A stretch of 64,000 nucleotides of DNA. It comes from Leuctra nigra (taxonomy: Eukaryota > Arthropoda > Insecta > Plecoptera > Leuctridae). A program made the position numbers and the translations under genes. The stretch is from contig OW203768.1 in the NCBI GenBank assembly GCA_934045905.1, positions 36,423,060 through 36,487,059 of the forward strand, read 5' to 3'. Positions 43,556-54,557 of the stretch are shown one piece after another. The notes below the pieces were generated by a model. It had not been told where the DNA came from, made no database searches, and worked only from the letters and a program-made list of their open reading frames with translations. The stretch's first letter is position 1. The number at the start of each line of letters is the position of its first letter.

Positions 43556-44799
43556 TGTAACAAGTTGGCCTATCTAGGTTAGAAAATTAACTTTAAAAAT
43601 AATAATGTTTGCTTGAAATAGGTTTAAAGAATGAACAAGCTTGTAGCATGGCATTCTTAGAGTCAAGGTTAACTGAACACAAAGTAATTAATTAGAATCA
43701 TTATGTAAACTTACAATCTTTAAAATTCAACAGCAATCAAAATATAGACAAAAATATAACAAGCAATCAAATAAGTTTAACAATGTGCAATTATATCAAG
43801 AAAGTGAGTGAATCCATATAAAAAGTATGTGACCTTACCTAAATTGTGATGTCACCACGTAATAACAAGTGAACCAGTCATTGTGATAACGCTACAAAAC
43901 CAGTCAGCCAGACTAGTTTTCAGTGATTCCAGGAAAAGCATGGGCCTACGTGCAGAAAGAAAGTCGTTTCGCGGGCTTTAGAAATGACAGAATGCCTAAA
44001 AATAGCTACCACGTGTACGAAACCAACCAATCAGATTCTTTGGAGGGAAAACGATGTCAGAGGGTATAAAACGTCAGGCTACCAGCCAAACTTCATCAGT
44101 CGGAGTTTTCTCAGAGCAGTGAGACCTGCCTCGCGAACCGTGAAGCCTTGTGCACGCAACATAGTATAATTTCAGCGAGACAGTGCCGATGTGATCGAAG
44201 GTAAACATTAAAATAACATTTTTGTATAAACGTCAACCCAGTAAATTCAAACTTCAAGCCTAATGCTGAGGCAAATAATATCGCATTAAGACAATTTCAA
44301 GTTACAAGTGATCAACTGAACAGTTTCAACATTAAAGTCAGTAAATGTTAAAGTATAAAAGTTAGTGAATTGCAACTCCGGGAGAAACCGACGAGTCTGC
44401 AGCCACGAACGTCATCAGCCTGAGCCAACTTGATCCAGCTGCTCGAGGAGGTCACTCCTTGTGCACGGACTGCTGGACGTCCTGGTAACCAAGGGGTTAT
44501 TAGACAACATCATCGCATCGCAGCTGAAGGAGGTGACATATCCAGTCATTTCATTCTGCTGGTGGACTGGAGTTCACGGGACACACTACGCAAGAGTCAA
44601 CGCCATCCACTTGTTTACGCGGAAGTAAACAAACCAGACGACATCATCACTACTGCCGACGTATCGAACGTAATATTGTTTTCATAATTTTTGATTGCTC
44701 TTTTCACATCAATGAACATTTATTTTCTCTGTAATAAACAAATTATAATATTGCTGATTCTTTGTGTTCTACCCTCTGAGCCAAATCCCGCAGGTTTCA
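43556..44799 (+). repeat. 3' LTR (1244 bp)
   Basis: Same length and same sequence as the 5' LTR over all stretches compared, offset 4029. Followed directly by the target duplication acac and then Helitron sequence (ttcggttttcaaaatggc). Confidence 0.93.
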
Positions 44800-46061
44800 A
44801 CACTTCGGTTTTCAAAATGGCTGCTAAACTTACTGCACTGCCACATAGAATTTATATCTACAATTAATGTGTATCATTTTAGGCTTTCTGAATATGTATT
44901 CATTGTATAGAATGGGGAATATAATAATTTTTTAATTTGAATGACGTCATTTCCGGGCTCATAAATAAAAACATTCTACTTTGACTGTTCCTATTCCATA
45001 AAGATGGCATTCCGAATCATTTGGCGCTAGTTTCGTACTGATCGGTATACCAGTTTTCGAGATACAACGTTACTTCCGGTTTCAAAATGGCGGCTGAAAT
45101 CTCTGACCCCTTGAATTTTAATTTACACATGATAACATCTTATTTAGTTATTATAAGCTGTCTCAAATAGTATGTATTGTATCAAAATGTAAATTTGTGA
45201 GATTTTTAAAATGTGTAACGTCATTTCCGGTTTTGCTATAAGAAACTGCAAATATTACTGATGATAAAACATAAAGTTGCCCGTCTAAATTGTGTGGCGC
45301 TGGTTTCGTTCAAATCTATTTAGCCAATATTAAGATATGATGTCACTTCCGGTTTAACAATGGCGGCTTCCGGTTGGTTTTGTAACAAGTCAAATGATAT
45401 ATCAGAAGTGCATACGTTACATAAATATCAAAATAATCGGATCAACCTTTGTTGCCGAAATGCCAATCGATGTATTTCAAATTTCATGACGTCATTTCCG
45501 GTTTCGTTAACAAAATGTTTAGTCTTTTGCTACTGATAATGCATATAGTTCACCGTCCGAATCGTTTGGCGCTATTTTCGCTCCAATCGGTTTAGCCGTT
45601 GTTGAGATATGACGTCACTTCCGGTTTCAAAATGGCGGCACAAAAAATTCATGGGGTGAAGGTTAAATCAGACGCCAAAAGTGCACACGTGGTAAAAATG
45701 TGAGATCAATCGGTTCAGCCGTTTAGGCTGTTGTCTTGTTACCGGATTTGAATTCCAGGAGACTACTACTGAGATTATTATTATTATTATTATGAAAACC
45801 GCCCTAAAACACTGTTTTCACGGCCCTCTAGCGCGCAAAGGGCGTAACCTATTGTTCCCAAATTTGGTATATGTTGTAGGGTGAGCCATAGCTCGAAATT
45901 AAGATATTTCGCAACAATGTGATATTTCCCAATTTTAAGATCCAGTAGGCCGAAAATGCCACTTTGATGCTTACAGTAAAAGTGGGTTGCTCCAGCCTTT
46001 TTAAATGAGAGTGTGCGCGCGCCGTACGACTTGGCTGGCGTGGAGCGACCGCTCCACTAGA

Positions 46062-46969
46062 TAGGAATCCATAGGAACACGGCGGCTGTTTGCGCAAGGG
46101 GTTCAAAATCTATTGCCACCAGAGTACACCAGAGTTCACTCCAAGATGGCCGTCCTCTTAACAGCTGTTTTCCGGAGCCTATTTAAACTTAAATAAATGT
46201 AGAAGAATGGTGAATGTTTAAAAAGTATAGGAACTGATCAATAATTGATTGCAATTAGGTCAGCCACGTAGTACAAATACTAGTGAAACCATATTGCAAC
46301 TAAAGTATACATTAAAAACAAGGTCTTTTATTGGGGCAACTGGGACCGGTCCTATCCGCACATTGGCAGCTAACAGGACAACCGGCACATTGCGCGGTAG
46401 GATGCGCGTAAGCAACGCCTGTGTGTATTTCATGTAGCAGTTTTCAACGCACCTCAGCATTTGAGCAGCTTCGTAGCTTAGGCAGGAAGGCGTTTGCCTG
46501 CGGTGCAAGGGTACAACAGTTCGAATCTGGTCGGGGTCGAACTTTCTTATTTTGACATTTTCACAAGTTTGAATTCTGCCTAACCATAGAGTTATTTTTT
46601 TTAGGTTGCCCAGCTTTAATTTTCGCACGTTGGAATTTGTCTACCCATAGAGAGTTTTTTTCCTTCGTCTGCCCAGTTAACTCGGCTCTCTAGTTAACTC
46701 ATGCGCGCGCAATGTGAAGTTGTACTTCTAGCTGCCAGTATCCGCACTCGCGTCGTGACGTAGTATATACACTTCCTCCTATGCTATAGGGGGAAGTGGA
46801 ATCATGTTCATACGTGTCATGGCTGACACGTATCAGTGCATCTAGACGTCAAAGATATTTTACTGGAGCTATCATCATACCCATAGCTGAAATTTTATTA
46901 GATAATAATGTTCCCAGTCCTCTTTATAACTCCACGATTCTCAGTATAGTAAAATGTCAGAACATATTG
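46062..46969. repeat. Satellite-derived and tRNA-like sequence between the inverted arms
   Basis: The 300-bp satellite unit resumes at 46062 in plus orientation for about 130 bp, then diverges. A tRNA-like segment lies at about 46460-46535 (tagcttaggcagg as A box, gttcgaatct as B box). Nothing else is recognised up to 46969. Confidence 0.6.
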
Positions 46970-47850
46970 TACCGTCACGATCCTTCTGCATTAGTATAAA
47001 AAGTCTAAATAGGCTCCGGAAAACAGCTGTTCAGAGGACGGTCATCTTAGAGTGAACTCTGGTGTACTCTGGGGGCAATAGAATTTGAACCCCTTGCGCA
47101 AACGGCTGCCGTGTTCCTATGGATTCCTATACTATTTACACCAGACATAAAACCGTGCGCGTAAGTGAAGCCTTTTAGCTGCTCATATGCGTTTAGATCG
47201 AATTTTGGGGTCGTTACGTATGACCCTGGCCTAATTGTAATTATTATTGTTCAGTTCCTATACTTTTCAAAACGTCACGATCCTTCTGCATTAGTATAAA
47301 AAGTCTAAATAGGCTCCGGAAAACAGCTGTTCAGAGGACGGCCATCTTGGAGTGAACTCTGGTGTACTCTGGTGGCAATAGAATTTGAACCCCTTGCGCA
47401 AACGGCTGCCGTGTTCCTATGGATTCCTATTCTATTTACACCAGACGTAAAACCGTGCGCGTAAGTGAAGTCATTTAGCTGCACAGATGCGTTTAGATCG
47501 AAGTTTGGGGTCGTGACGTACAACCCTGATCTAATTGTAATTATTATTGTTCAGTTCCTACACTTTTCAAAACGTCACGATCCTTCTGCATTAGTATAAA
47601 AAGTCTAAATAGGCTCCGGAAAACAGCTGTTCAGAGGACGGCCATCTTGGAGTGAACTCTGGTGGATTCTGGTGTCAATAGCATACGCCTTCTTGCGCAC
47701 ACGGCGACCGTGCTCTGGTGTACTCTGGTGCCAATAGAATACGCCTTCTTGCGCACACGGCTACTCTGGTGTAAATAGAATATGAACCCCTTGCGGGCAC
47801 GGCTGCCGTGCCAATAGAGCCAGCCATCGAGGACATACATTATCCGCCTG
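46970..47850 (-). repeat. Right arm of inverted 300-bp satellite array
   Basis: Units recur exactly every 300 bp (tccttctgcattagtataaa at 46981, 47281 and 47581) in inverted orientation to the left arm. The outer end carries the same short degenerate units and the edge motif ggcacggctgccgtg that matches gccgtgcccgc in the left arm. Together the arms enclose about 9 kb. Confidence 0.9.
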
Positions 47851-48394
47851 ACGTCACAACTTCGCATTTTATTAAAACATTTTAGGTGGAACATACACCT
47901 TATAATGAATTGTATATTTTAGGAATCGAAATGATATTGAATAGTTTGTTGATGTTTTGATGTGTGCAGAGATGCGAACGATCAAATAATCAGGATAAGT
48001 TATAAAGTGGAAACCTGCATAAAATTGAGTAGATTTCTATTATTCCCTTTCGTAACCTGGAATGTCAGTAATTTTCTATAAAACTTTGAATAAATCTCGG
48101 TATCATTTTTCGTTCATCATATTTCAAATCAAATTATTCCATTTTATTATTAATCATCGTGCATATTTGTTTTAATTAAGTTTCAAATATGTATTCTTAT
48201 TTTATAACCTAAATTCGATCATCATAATGACATATTTATTCTGTTGTTTCAAATATTATACAAATTATTTTAATTCTTTATTCCATGCAACTGCAATTTT
48301 TGTATTTAATCTTCATTGAGTCGTATATTCATATTTTTTATCAAGCTTAAAATGTTTTAATATTAAGTTATTCACGATTTATTTAAATATCTTC
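47851..48394. other. No recognisable feature
   Basis: Very AT-rich sequence without ORFs or repeats that I could recognise. Confidence 0.45.
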
Positions 48395-48690
48395 AAAACA
48401 TTTTTTTTGTCTGGGGCTTAACGTCGCACTGTTCTGCAGCGAGGCTAATGGCGACAGATGAATGATTATGATGATGATTGGGAGATGATGGTAAAGAGTA
48501 GGTAAGGATGGAAGGTGGGAAGGAGGCGGTCGTGGCCTATTAGTAGGTTACCTTCCCAGCATTTGCCTGTCGACTGAGGGAATACCACGAAAAAACCCCA
48601 GTCAGGAAGAACGACCGCGGGAATCGAACCCGGGCCTCCGGAATACAAGTTCCGAGCGTTACCACGCAGCCATATACCTGTTTCGTATCT
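48395..48690 (-). mobile_element. tRNA-derived SINE (minus strand)
   Basis: The minus strand has a tRNA-like head with A box tggctgcgtggtaacgc, anticodon-arm remnant cttgtattccgg and B box gggttcgattcccgcgg. A tail containing ggcctattagtaggttacc follows, and it ends near the oligo-A/T run at 48403. Typical SINE order. Confidence 0.65.
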
Positions 48691-48999
48691 TCAAAACAGT
48701 TACACATGTTCTTACGTGTATGTATACACAACAGGTGTGCATTGGAGTTAATGTACCTTCCACAGATATTACTATAACAGAGCATTGATTTGCATTTATG
48801 ATAGGTCATTCCGTGAGGGTAAAAAAAATTGTCACGAGAGACAATTCTTTGCCAACATATAAGATTAGTTTAATTTTAATGGTGCACGGTCCATCTTCTG
48901 TTGTGCCTTGCCTTGCCCAGATAAGAGAGCTCATTGTGTCATGTATTGCATGGCGGGGCTCTCTAGTTTTAAGTATAATTTGTTGAAATAAGTTAAATA
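48691..48999. other. No recognisable feature
   Basis: Mixed sequence with no supported ORF. Confidence 0.4.
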
Positions 49000-49574
49000 T
49001 TGCGTATTTATGACGTCACTTCCGGTTTAGAACATAAGAAAATAATTATTTTTTTATTGATACTTTATATAGATGACCGTCTAAATCGAATGGCGCTAAT
49101 TTCGTTCTAATCGGTCCAGACGTTTTTGAGATATGACGTCACTTCCGGTTTAAAAATGGCGGCACAAAAAATCACAAGAGGCAAGGTATCATCAGACGCC
49201 AAAAGTGCATATGTGGTAAAAATTTCAGGTTGATCGGTTCAGCCGTTTAGGCTGTGGCGGTGACGGTGTGGCGGTACACCGCGAAGAAAGCGGTGTAATT
49301 TCACGATTTTCACTGTCCTCTAGGTCGTAAACGGCATGACTGGTTGTTGTCGCGTGATGTATATGTTGTCAGGTGGGCCATAGCTCAAAATTAAGACATT
49401 TCACAACAATGAGAGATTTTCCATTGTTGAGATCCAGTAGGCCGAAAATGCCATGTTGTTGCTTACAGTAAAAGTAGTTGGTCTGCTCCTCAGTTTATAT
49501 CGGCATTTACGGTATGTTGAGTGACTGTGAGTGTACGGTACGACTTGGCTGAGTGGAGCGACCGCTCCACTAGA
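49000..49574 (-). mobile_element. Helitron-1 fragment (5' end)
   Basis: Read on the minus strand it starts with the tctagtggagcggtcgctcc end (49574) and includes the conserved acttttactgtaagcaac segment and two CRE/ETS-type units (tgacgtcacttccggtttaa near 49135). The palindromic 3' part is missing. Confidence 0.75.
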
Positions 49575-50119
49575 TTCCGATGTAAAAAAAATCCTAGAAA
49601 TGCATGAAAATGCATTAGCTCTGGGTTGTACGTCAACGTGACATTTAATCGTGTGTAGCATGTTGCATATACTGCTGTGAAGTAAGTTATTTTAATTCAA
49701 ATATTGAAAACCACAAAAAATCATAAAAAGGCGGCCCCTACTTTTTTCTTAACGGCTTGACCGATTGTTTTCAAAATTTAACAGCATAGAGATAATGAGT
49801 AAATCTGTGTCTCTAGTGATCGAAAAAAATTATAAAAAATGTTTTTTCTCGTTTTGGGAAGTGCAAATATGATCATTATACGAGTCTTTTTGGCACCTCT
49901 GCCCTGAAATAACTAAACAAAAAATTAAACTTTGCTGGGCCACTAGAGACACAGATCTATACTCTTTATCTACTAGGAAAACGCTCTGAGTAACGCGTTG
50001 ATGAGCGAGCACGGATACGCGCAACACCTTGAACCGAAATCTTGTATGAAAATCTTAAAAAATTCCAAATATAGTGGTCCCAATAACCATACAAAGTTTT
50101 AAGTCGATCGATTGAACCT

Positions 50120-50163
50120 ACAAGGAACCATTCAATCATAATTATGATTGAATGGTTCCTTGT
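50120..50163. repeat. 44-bp perfect palindrome
   Basis: acaaggaaccattcaatcat is followed directly by its exact inverse around a central aatt, with no loop. It lies in Helitron-2 sequence about 105 bp before LINE D. Confidence 0.97.
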
Positions 50164-50267
50164 TAATTTTCAAAAATCACAGGATCTTGTTCCAAAAATA
50201 TACCTGGGACCACTCATATGATATAAGTGTGTGTACACAATATCAGATCAATCTGTTGATTATAAGT

Positions 50268-51267
50268 GTCAATGACCACATTATTCCGAGCACCCCATCC
50301 ATAAAATTCCTGGGCATCCATCTAACTGCTACCCTCAATTGGTCTACGCACATCCAACACACGGTCTCCAAAATCCAGAGTAGCTGCTTCCTACTACGCC
50401 GACTCAAGCCCATAGTTAACGCCCATTCCCTCAAACTGGTCTACCACGCTCATTTCCATTCCCATCTCTCCTATGGACTCCTCTTCTGGGGCACCTCTCC
50501 CGGTGCCAACCGCATTTTCATCCTGCAGAAACAGGCAGTCCGCATTATTGCCGGCATCTCTCGCCGCAAGTCTGCCAAACCCGAGTTCATTAAGTTACAC
50601 ATCCTGACTCTCACCTGCACTCTCATCCGTATTGCCAGCTCCTTTGCTCGTGAGCACCCAACCCTCTTCCCCCTAAACTCGTCAGATCATCAATATGGCA
50701 CTCGAGGGGGAAACTCCATACGTATCCTCACTCACTCTCACTCCTCATTCACTAGCAGTCCCCACTATATATGCACAATTATCTATAATAAGCTACCACA
50801 GCACATCACCACCTCTCCCACCTGGGCCAGCTTCCAATCTAGTCTCAATGCCTACCTCCTCCTAAACCCATTCTACAGCCTGCAGGAATTTCTAGACTCA
50901 TAACTGTACCAGCACTTCAGTGTCAATCATCTTAACCTCAAGCACTCTCGTTCCATTGTTCTTCCTATTCAACTATCGGCCACGTACTACACGGCATTGT
51001 CTTAGCCGAGGCGATTTATTCATTTATTTATATTTATTCTACATGTAATCATTTTTATTATTATTTTTCTTAGGTATAAATATTACTATTATTAGTTTTA
51101 TTATTTACTGTACATATAACTGTCATTGTAAACATTGTGACTTGTAAATATTTCTGACTTTGTCATAACTTGTACATACATTCTTGACGATACCCATACA
51201 TGTATTATGTACTTGTCCACGGGATGATAATAAAATACAATACAATACAATACAATACAATACATAA
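50268..51267 (+). mobile_element. LINE D: 1-kb 5'-truncated copy of the LINE B family
   Basis: From atgaccacattattcc onward it matches LINE B (minus strand 16880-15894) almost base for base. It includes the C-terminal ORF2 part up to a stop at 50901-50903, the full 3' UTR and an (AATAC)n tail of about six units (51235-51265). The plus-strand frame encodes SKIQSSCFLLRRLKPIVNAH and YNKLPQHITTSPTWASFQ. No endonuclease or RT remains. Confidence 0.9.
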
Positions 51268-51943
51268 TTATGCGTTTGAAAGTTTCTGTTCTAACTACCT
51301 TGGAACATTGGAACTGAGGCGTCAATGTTGCCGTGATCCACAGCAACAAGCAAAATGTCTGTAAAATGTCAATAACTTTTGGATTTAAACACAGATGTGT
51401 CTGAAAATTGTCAAAAACACAGATAATGTTGGTCCCAATGACCATGCCAAGTTTTAAGTTGATCGGTCAAACGGTTCTAGTTGAAATTTCAAAAATCACA
51501 GTAAAGATGGTTTTAAATTTTAACCAATGGGAGGATTTGGCTGAAACTTTGTTTGATAGGGTAAAATGTTAGTGGCAACGACTTGTCAACATTTCAAATT
51601 GATCAAACAATCAAATCGAAAGATAATTTTTTTTAAATTTGAACCAATCAGGGGATTTCAAAAAAATTAGGGTCTGCAACGCCCGGAAATGGTCAGTACA
51701 TGTGTGCAAAATTTCAGCTTGATCGAAGAAAAACTGTGACTTGTATATCGTCAGTAACAGAAAAAAAACACACAAAAAAAAAAAAACAGAGGTCCGTGCC
51801 AAAAGAGCCAAAAGGAGACGCTCGCTTCGCTCGCTCAATAACCTGTGAAAATTTGAAGGCAATTGGTAAAGCTGTTTAGAAAAAAGTAGGGGCCACCTTT
51901 TTGTGCTTCACAAAACATGGATTACATCAAGTATCGTAGACTC

Positions 51944-52817
51944 TTAAAGGTGGGCTATCACGGTTGAGCTCCATTTTTTATTATTCAAAAAAACATGATG
52001 ACATTAGGCATGCAATCACAGCGGCGAAAACTAGAGCTCTGTAGGATATTCCAAAACGGAGTTACAGCACAATGGTCTGCAATTTTTCAAAACAAAAATG
52101 TATAATGCCCTGCCTAAAAATTTAAGAGATATACAAAAATACTCGCTGTTCAAAAAGCAAGTGAAAGAACTGTTAGTAAGTAAGGTATATTATTCGGTAG
52201 ATGAGTTCCTGCTAGACAAATAAAAATATGTTTAATAATAACAACAATAATATTATTGTCATTATATTATTATTATTATTAAAATTATTAATTATTAATA
52301 TTATTGTGTACCTGTCTAATTTCATATTTTGACATTGAATCTCGTGAATGTGTAATAAATAATACTATGTAACTAGATTTAAAATATAACTGTAGCATGT
52401 AGATGTTAATTTATTTTATTTTTTTAATTGCAATGCTATTAAATATGTACTAGGTTACTAGATTTAGTTCGATGTAACCTTTCCACATACTCCACTGAAT
52501 GGTGTCGACCATAGGAGTCCTTTCAAATGTATGTACCTCTTAAAATGTACTCATTGAATATGGAAATAAAACTGAACTGAACTGAAAATGGATAGGGGTG
52601 GGAAACGCGTCATTCACACCCAACTCAGCCGTAAAAGCCTGTAAAGGTTGGGTGGGACCTACGTCACAACAACCAGGTTTTTCAAACTTCGCGGGGCTCT
52701 AGCGCCTGAACCAAACATCGCATCGCGTTCAGGTTTTTGACATTCTACTTCTGGTTACAATATATACAATATTTTCGACTTGTTTTCGAATTGTTGACCA
52801 TGACAGCCCACCTTTAA
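51944..52817. mobile_element. TTAA-flanked (piggyBac-like) MITE
   Basis: TTAA at 51944-51947 and 52814-52817. Inverted ends aggtgggctatca and tgacagcccacct match at 12 of 13. It has no transposase. A LINE fragment (52098-52588) lies inside. Confidence 0.72.
52098..52588 (+). pseudogene. LINE 3' end of another family (41-codon ORF remnant, ACTGA tail)
   Basis: The frame 52098-52223 reads MYNALPKNLRDIQKYSLFKK, then a similar stretch ending VYYSVDEFLLDK and a stop. This is the typical end of a CR1/Jockey-type ORF2. A 3' UTR follows, ending in an (ACTGA) repeat at 52566-52588. Only the very 3' end is present. Confidence 0.65.
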
Positions 52818-53059
52818 CCAGCGTTTTAAATTATTTTCCATAGGTATACCTATTTTTTCTATCTCTACTTTGTTTTACTGGCCCCGTCACATTGTTTTGT
52901 TTATCCGGGCCCTTTGCCTCATCGCATCCCGGTCCTTTTCATCCAGTGATGGGCGATTAAGAATCGATTTTCTGGAAAATCGATTTTTTAGCTCTCGATT
53001 CATCGATTTTTACATCGATTCTGTTGAGTTCGATTAATCGCTATATTGATTTATTTTAA

Positions 53060-53690
53060 TGTTTCTATCAGGCAGTGAGGAAGTTGCTTTGGCACGAGAA
53101 GTTTCCAAAAGTGTGTAAAATGATAATGTATAAAATGTATTTCCTGCCAATTCTAACATACGGGGCAGTGACGTGGTCAGCGGGAGGACAGGAAGTGGAT
53201 CAGCTTCAGGCAGCGGAGATGAAGTTCTTGAGGAGTGTGAAGGGAGTCACAAGAATGGACAAGATCCAAAGTAAGAAGATAAGAAGTGAGCTGGGGGTAG
53301 AGAGATTGGGGTTTAAATTGGGCAGAGAGAGGCTTCGGTGGTTTGGCCACATGAAAAGGATGGGAACAGGGCGAGTGCCACGGCGAGTGTTTGAGTCGGC
53401 TACTTCGGGACCACGTAGAGTAGAAAGACCAAGAGAGAGGTGGATTGGAGTTATTAAGGACGATGTTTTGGAGAGAGGGGGAAGTTGGAGTGAGTTGGAG
53501 GCTGAGAGACAGTGGGAGGACAGAACAAGGTGGAGGCAATTTGTGGAACAATTGGAAGCGGAGGAAGAAGAAGAAGACAAGGAGGAGATGCCAGGCGTGG
53601 CCAGCCGGTCTCCAGTAGTCCTGCGGCCCTAGTGTTGGTGGGAACACCCACCCCCTGACCCATTAAATTGGAACCAGCGGATAGATTATT
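53060..53690 (+). pseudogene. RTE-like LINE, C-terminal fragment 2
   Basis: Starts RKLLWHEKFPKVCKMIMYKM and shares ILTYGAVTWS, MKFLRSVKGVTRMDKIQ and a SGPRR..RPRERW..V motif with the 27.2-kb copy. It ends in an acidic run and GVASRS. A short 3' UTR ends in attattatta plus oligo-T. RT core is absent. Confidence 0.8.
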
Positions 53691-53699
53691 ATTATTTTT

Positions 53700-54200
53700 T
53701 TTTTTTAATTCAACCAAATGGAAGTGAATTTATCTCCTAAAACATGTGCCTGCTCAACCTTTTCTATAGGAATCCTGCTCGTGACGTCACAGTGGTAGAA
53801 AAATGGAGGATGCTCTGGTAGGGGAAATGAGTCAATGCTATAAATAATAGCTATAAATCATATTTCCCAGATGAATATTTAACTTGCAAATGTGTATGGA
53901 TAAATATTGCGTATTATTATTAACTTGTACTTACTTAAATATCTTTCTTTCATAAATAATCACTCTAAATATGAACTTTGGATTGCCGCTGTCAGATTTG
54001 TTGATTCCCTATACCTTTATATAGGTTACTATGGCAACCTTTTCTCACGCAGGATGCCTATAAAAATGTAGTTGACATTCATTGATTTAACAATAAATGA
54101 TAATATCTTGTCCTATGAGACCAAATCCTTGGCTAGAATGTCTTTATTTCTGTGTATGTCTTTTGATTTCGCGGTACTTTTATTCAAATTTAGAGTCTCC
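53700..54200. other. No recognisable gene
   Basis: AT-rich sequence between the RTE fragment and the second ATCGATT block; probably part of the interrupted repeat. Confidence 0.4.
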
Positions 54201-54557
54201 TAAATTCCGATTTTTAATCGATTTATCGATTTTTTAGTAGCCGATTAATCGGTGAATCGATTCAACTCCTCAAGAATCAAATCGAATCCGAGAATCGATT
54301 TATTACTCAAAAATGTCCATCTCTACTTTGTTACTTAAATTTTACTCAAATGTTTTCAGAACATAAATTTTATCAATTATTTATTGTGCTTTCAGATTTA
54401 TAATCAATGAAAAAAGAATTACAATCTATCATGGAGTTTTATATTCATAAAATATAGACTTGGTCATTAATCGTTCAATCATTTAGCATTTTTTTAAACA
54501 TAGGTAGGTAGATATCCTACTACACACACAACAAAATAGTAAGAAAACAATTTCAAT

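Larger units (their letters stand above)
39527..44799 (+). mobile_element. Complete non-autonomous LTR retrotransposon with novel ORFs
   Basis: Two 1244-bp direct repeats (39527-40770 and 43556-44799) begin TGTAACA and end GGTTTCA, so TG..CA. A 4-bp target duplication acac flanks the element (39523-39526 and 44800-44803). A primer-binding site starts at 40772, and a short purine run (agggggctc) precedes the 3' LTR. The interior (2785 bp) encodes an 82-residue and a 623-residue ORF but no protease, RT, RNase H or integrase. The LTRs show no indel and no difference in the stretches I compared, so insertion is recent. It must be mobilised by another LTR element's proteins (inference). It sits inside Helitron-1 copy F. 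Confidence 0.93.
38917..46061 (-). mobile_element. Helitron-1 copy F, interrupted by the LTR element
   Basis: Read on the minus strand it starts tctagtggagcggtcgctcc (46061 downward) and ends in the palindrome finishing tttttatgggg at 38917. Left host ends aatagaa and right host begins taggaatcc; the intact host repeat at 38051-38066 reads aatagaataggaatcc, so insertion was between A and T with no duplication. Without the LTR element it would be about 1.87 kb. Its body carries degenerate CRE/ETS/YY1-type units between 44803 and 45700. No coding capacity of its own. Confidence 0.8.
49973..51838 (-). mobile_element. Helitron-2 copy 2, with LINE D inside
   Basis: On the minus strand it starts ttgagcgagcgaagcgagcg (51838) after host A and ends gagcgttttcctag (49973) before host T. 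The empty site tttatctataatctgtg is present in the MITE at 34.8 kb, so insertion was A^T without duplication. CTAG end and A^T target fit canonical Helitrons. No Rep/helicase. Confidence 0.82.
49725..51902. mobile_element. MITE (same family as 34597-34905) split by a Helitron
   Basis: Ends aaaaaggcggcccctacttt and the inverse at 51881-51902. Interior matches the 34.6-kb copy on both sides of the Helitron-2 insertion (..tttatcta | taacctgtg..). Confidence 0.82.
52944..54327. repeat. ATCGATT-rich repeat split by an RTE fragment
   Basis: 52955-53060 and 54205-54300 both consist of degenerate aatcgatt motifs. Outer borders cagtgatgggc (52944) and gtccatctcta resemble inverted ends, but no target duplication was found. 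Confidence 0.45.

Noticed and set aside
52944..54327. hAT element bounded by cagtgatgggc and gtccatctcta
   Set aside because: End similarity is short and no 8-bp flank duplication was found.
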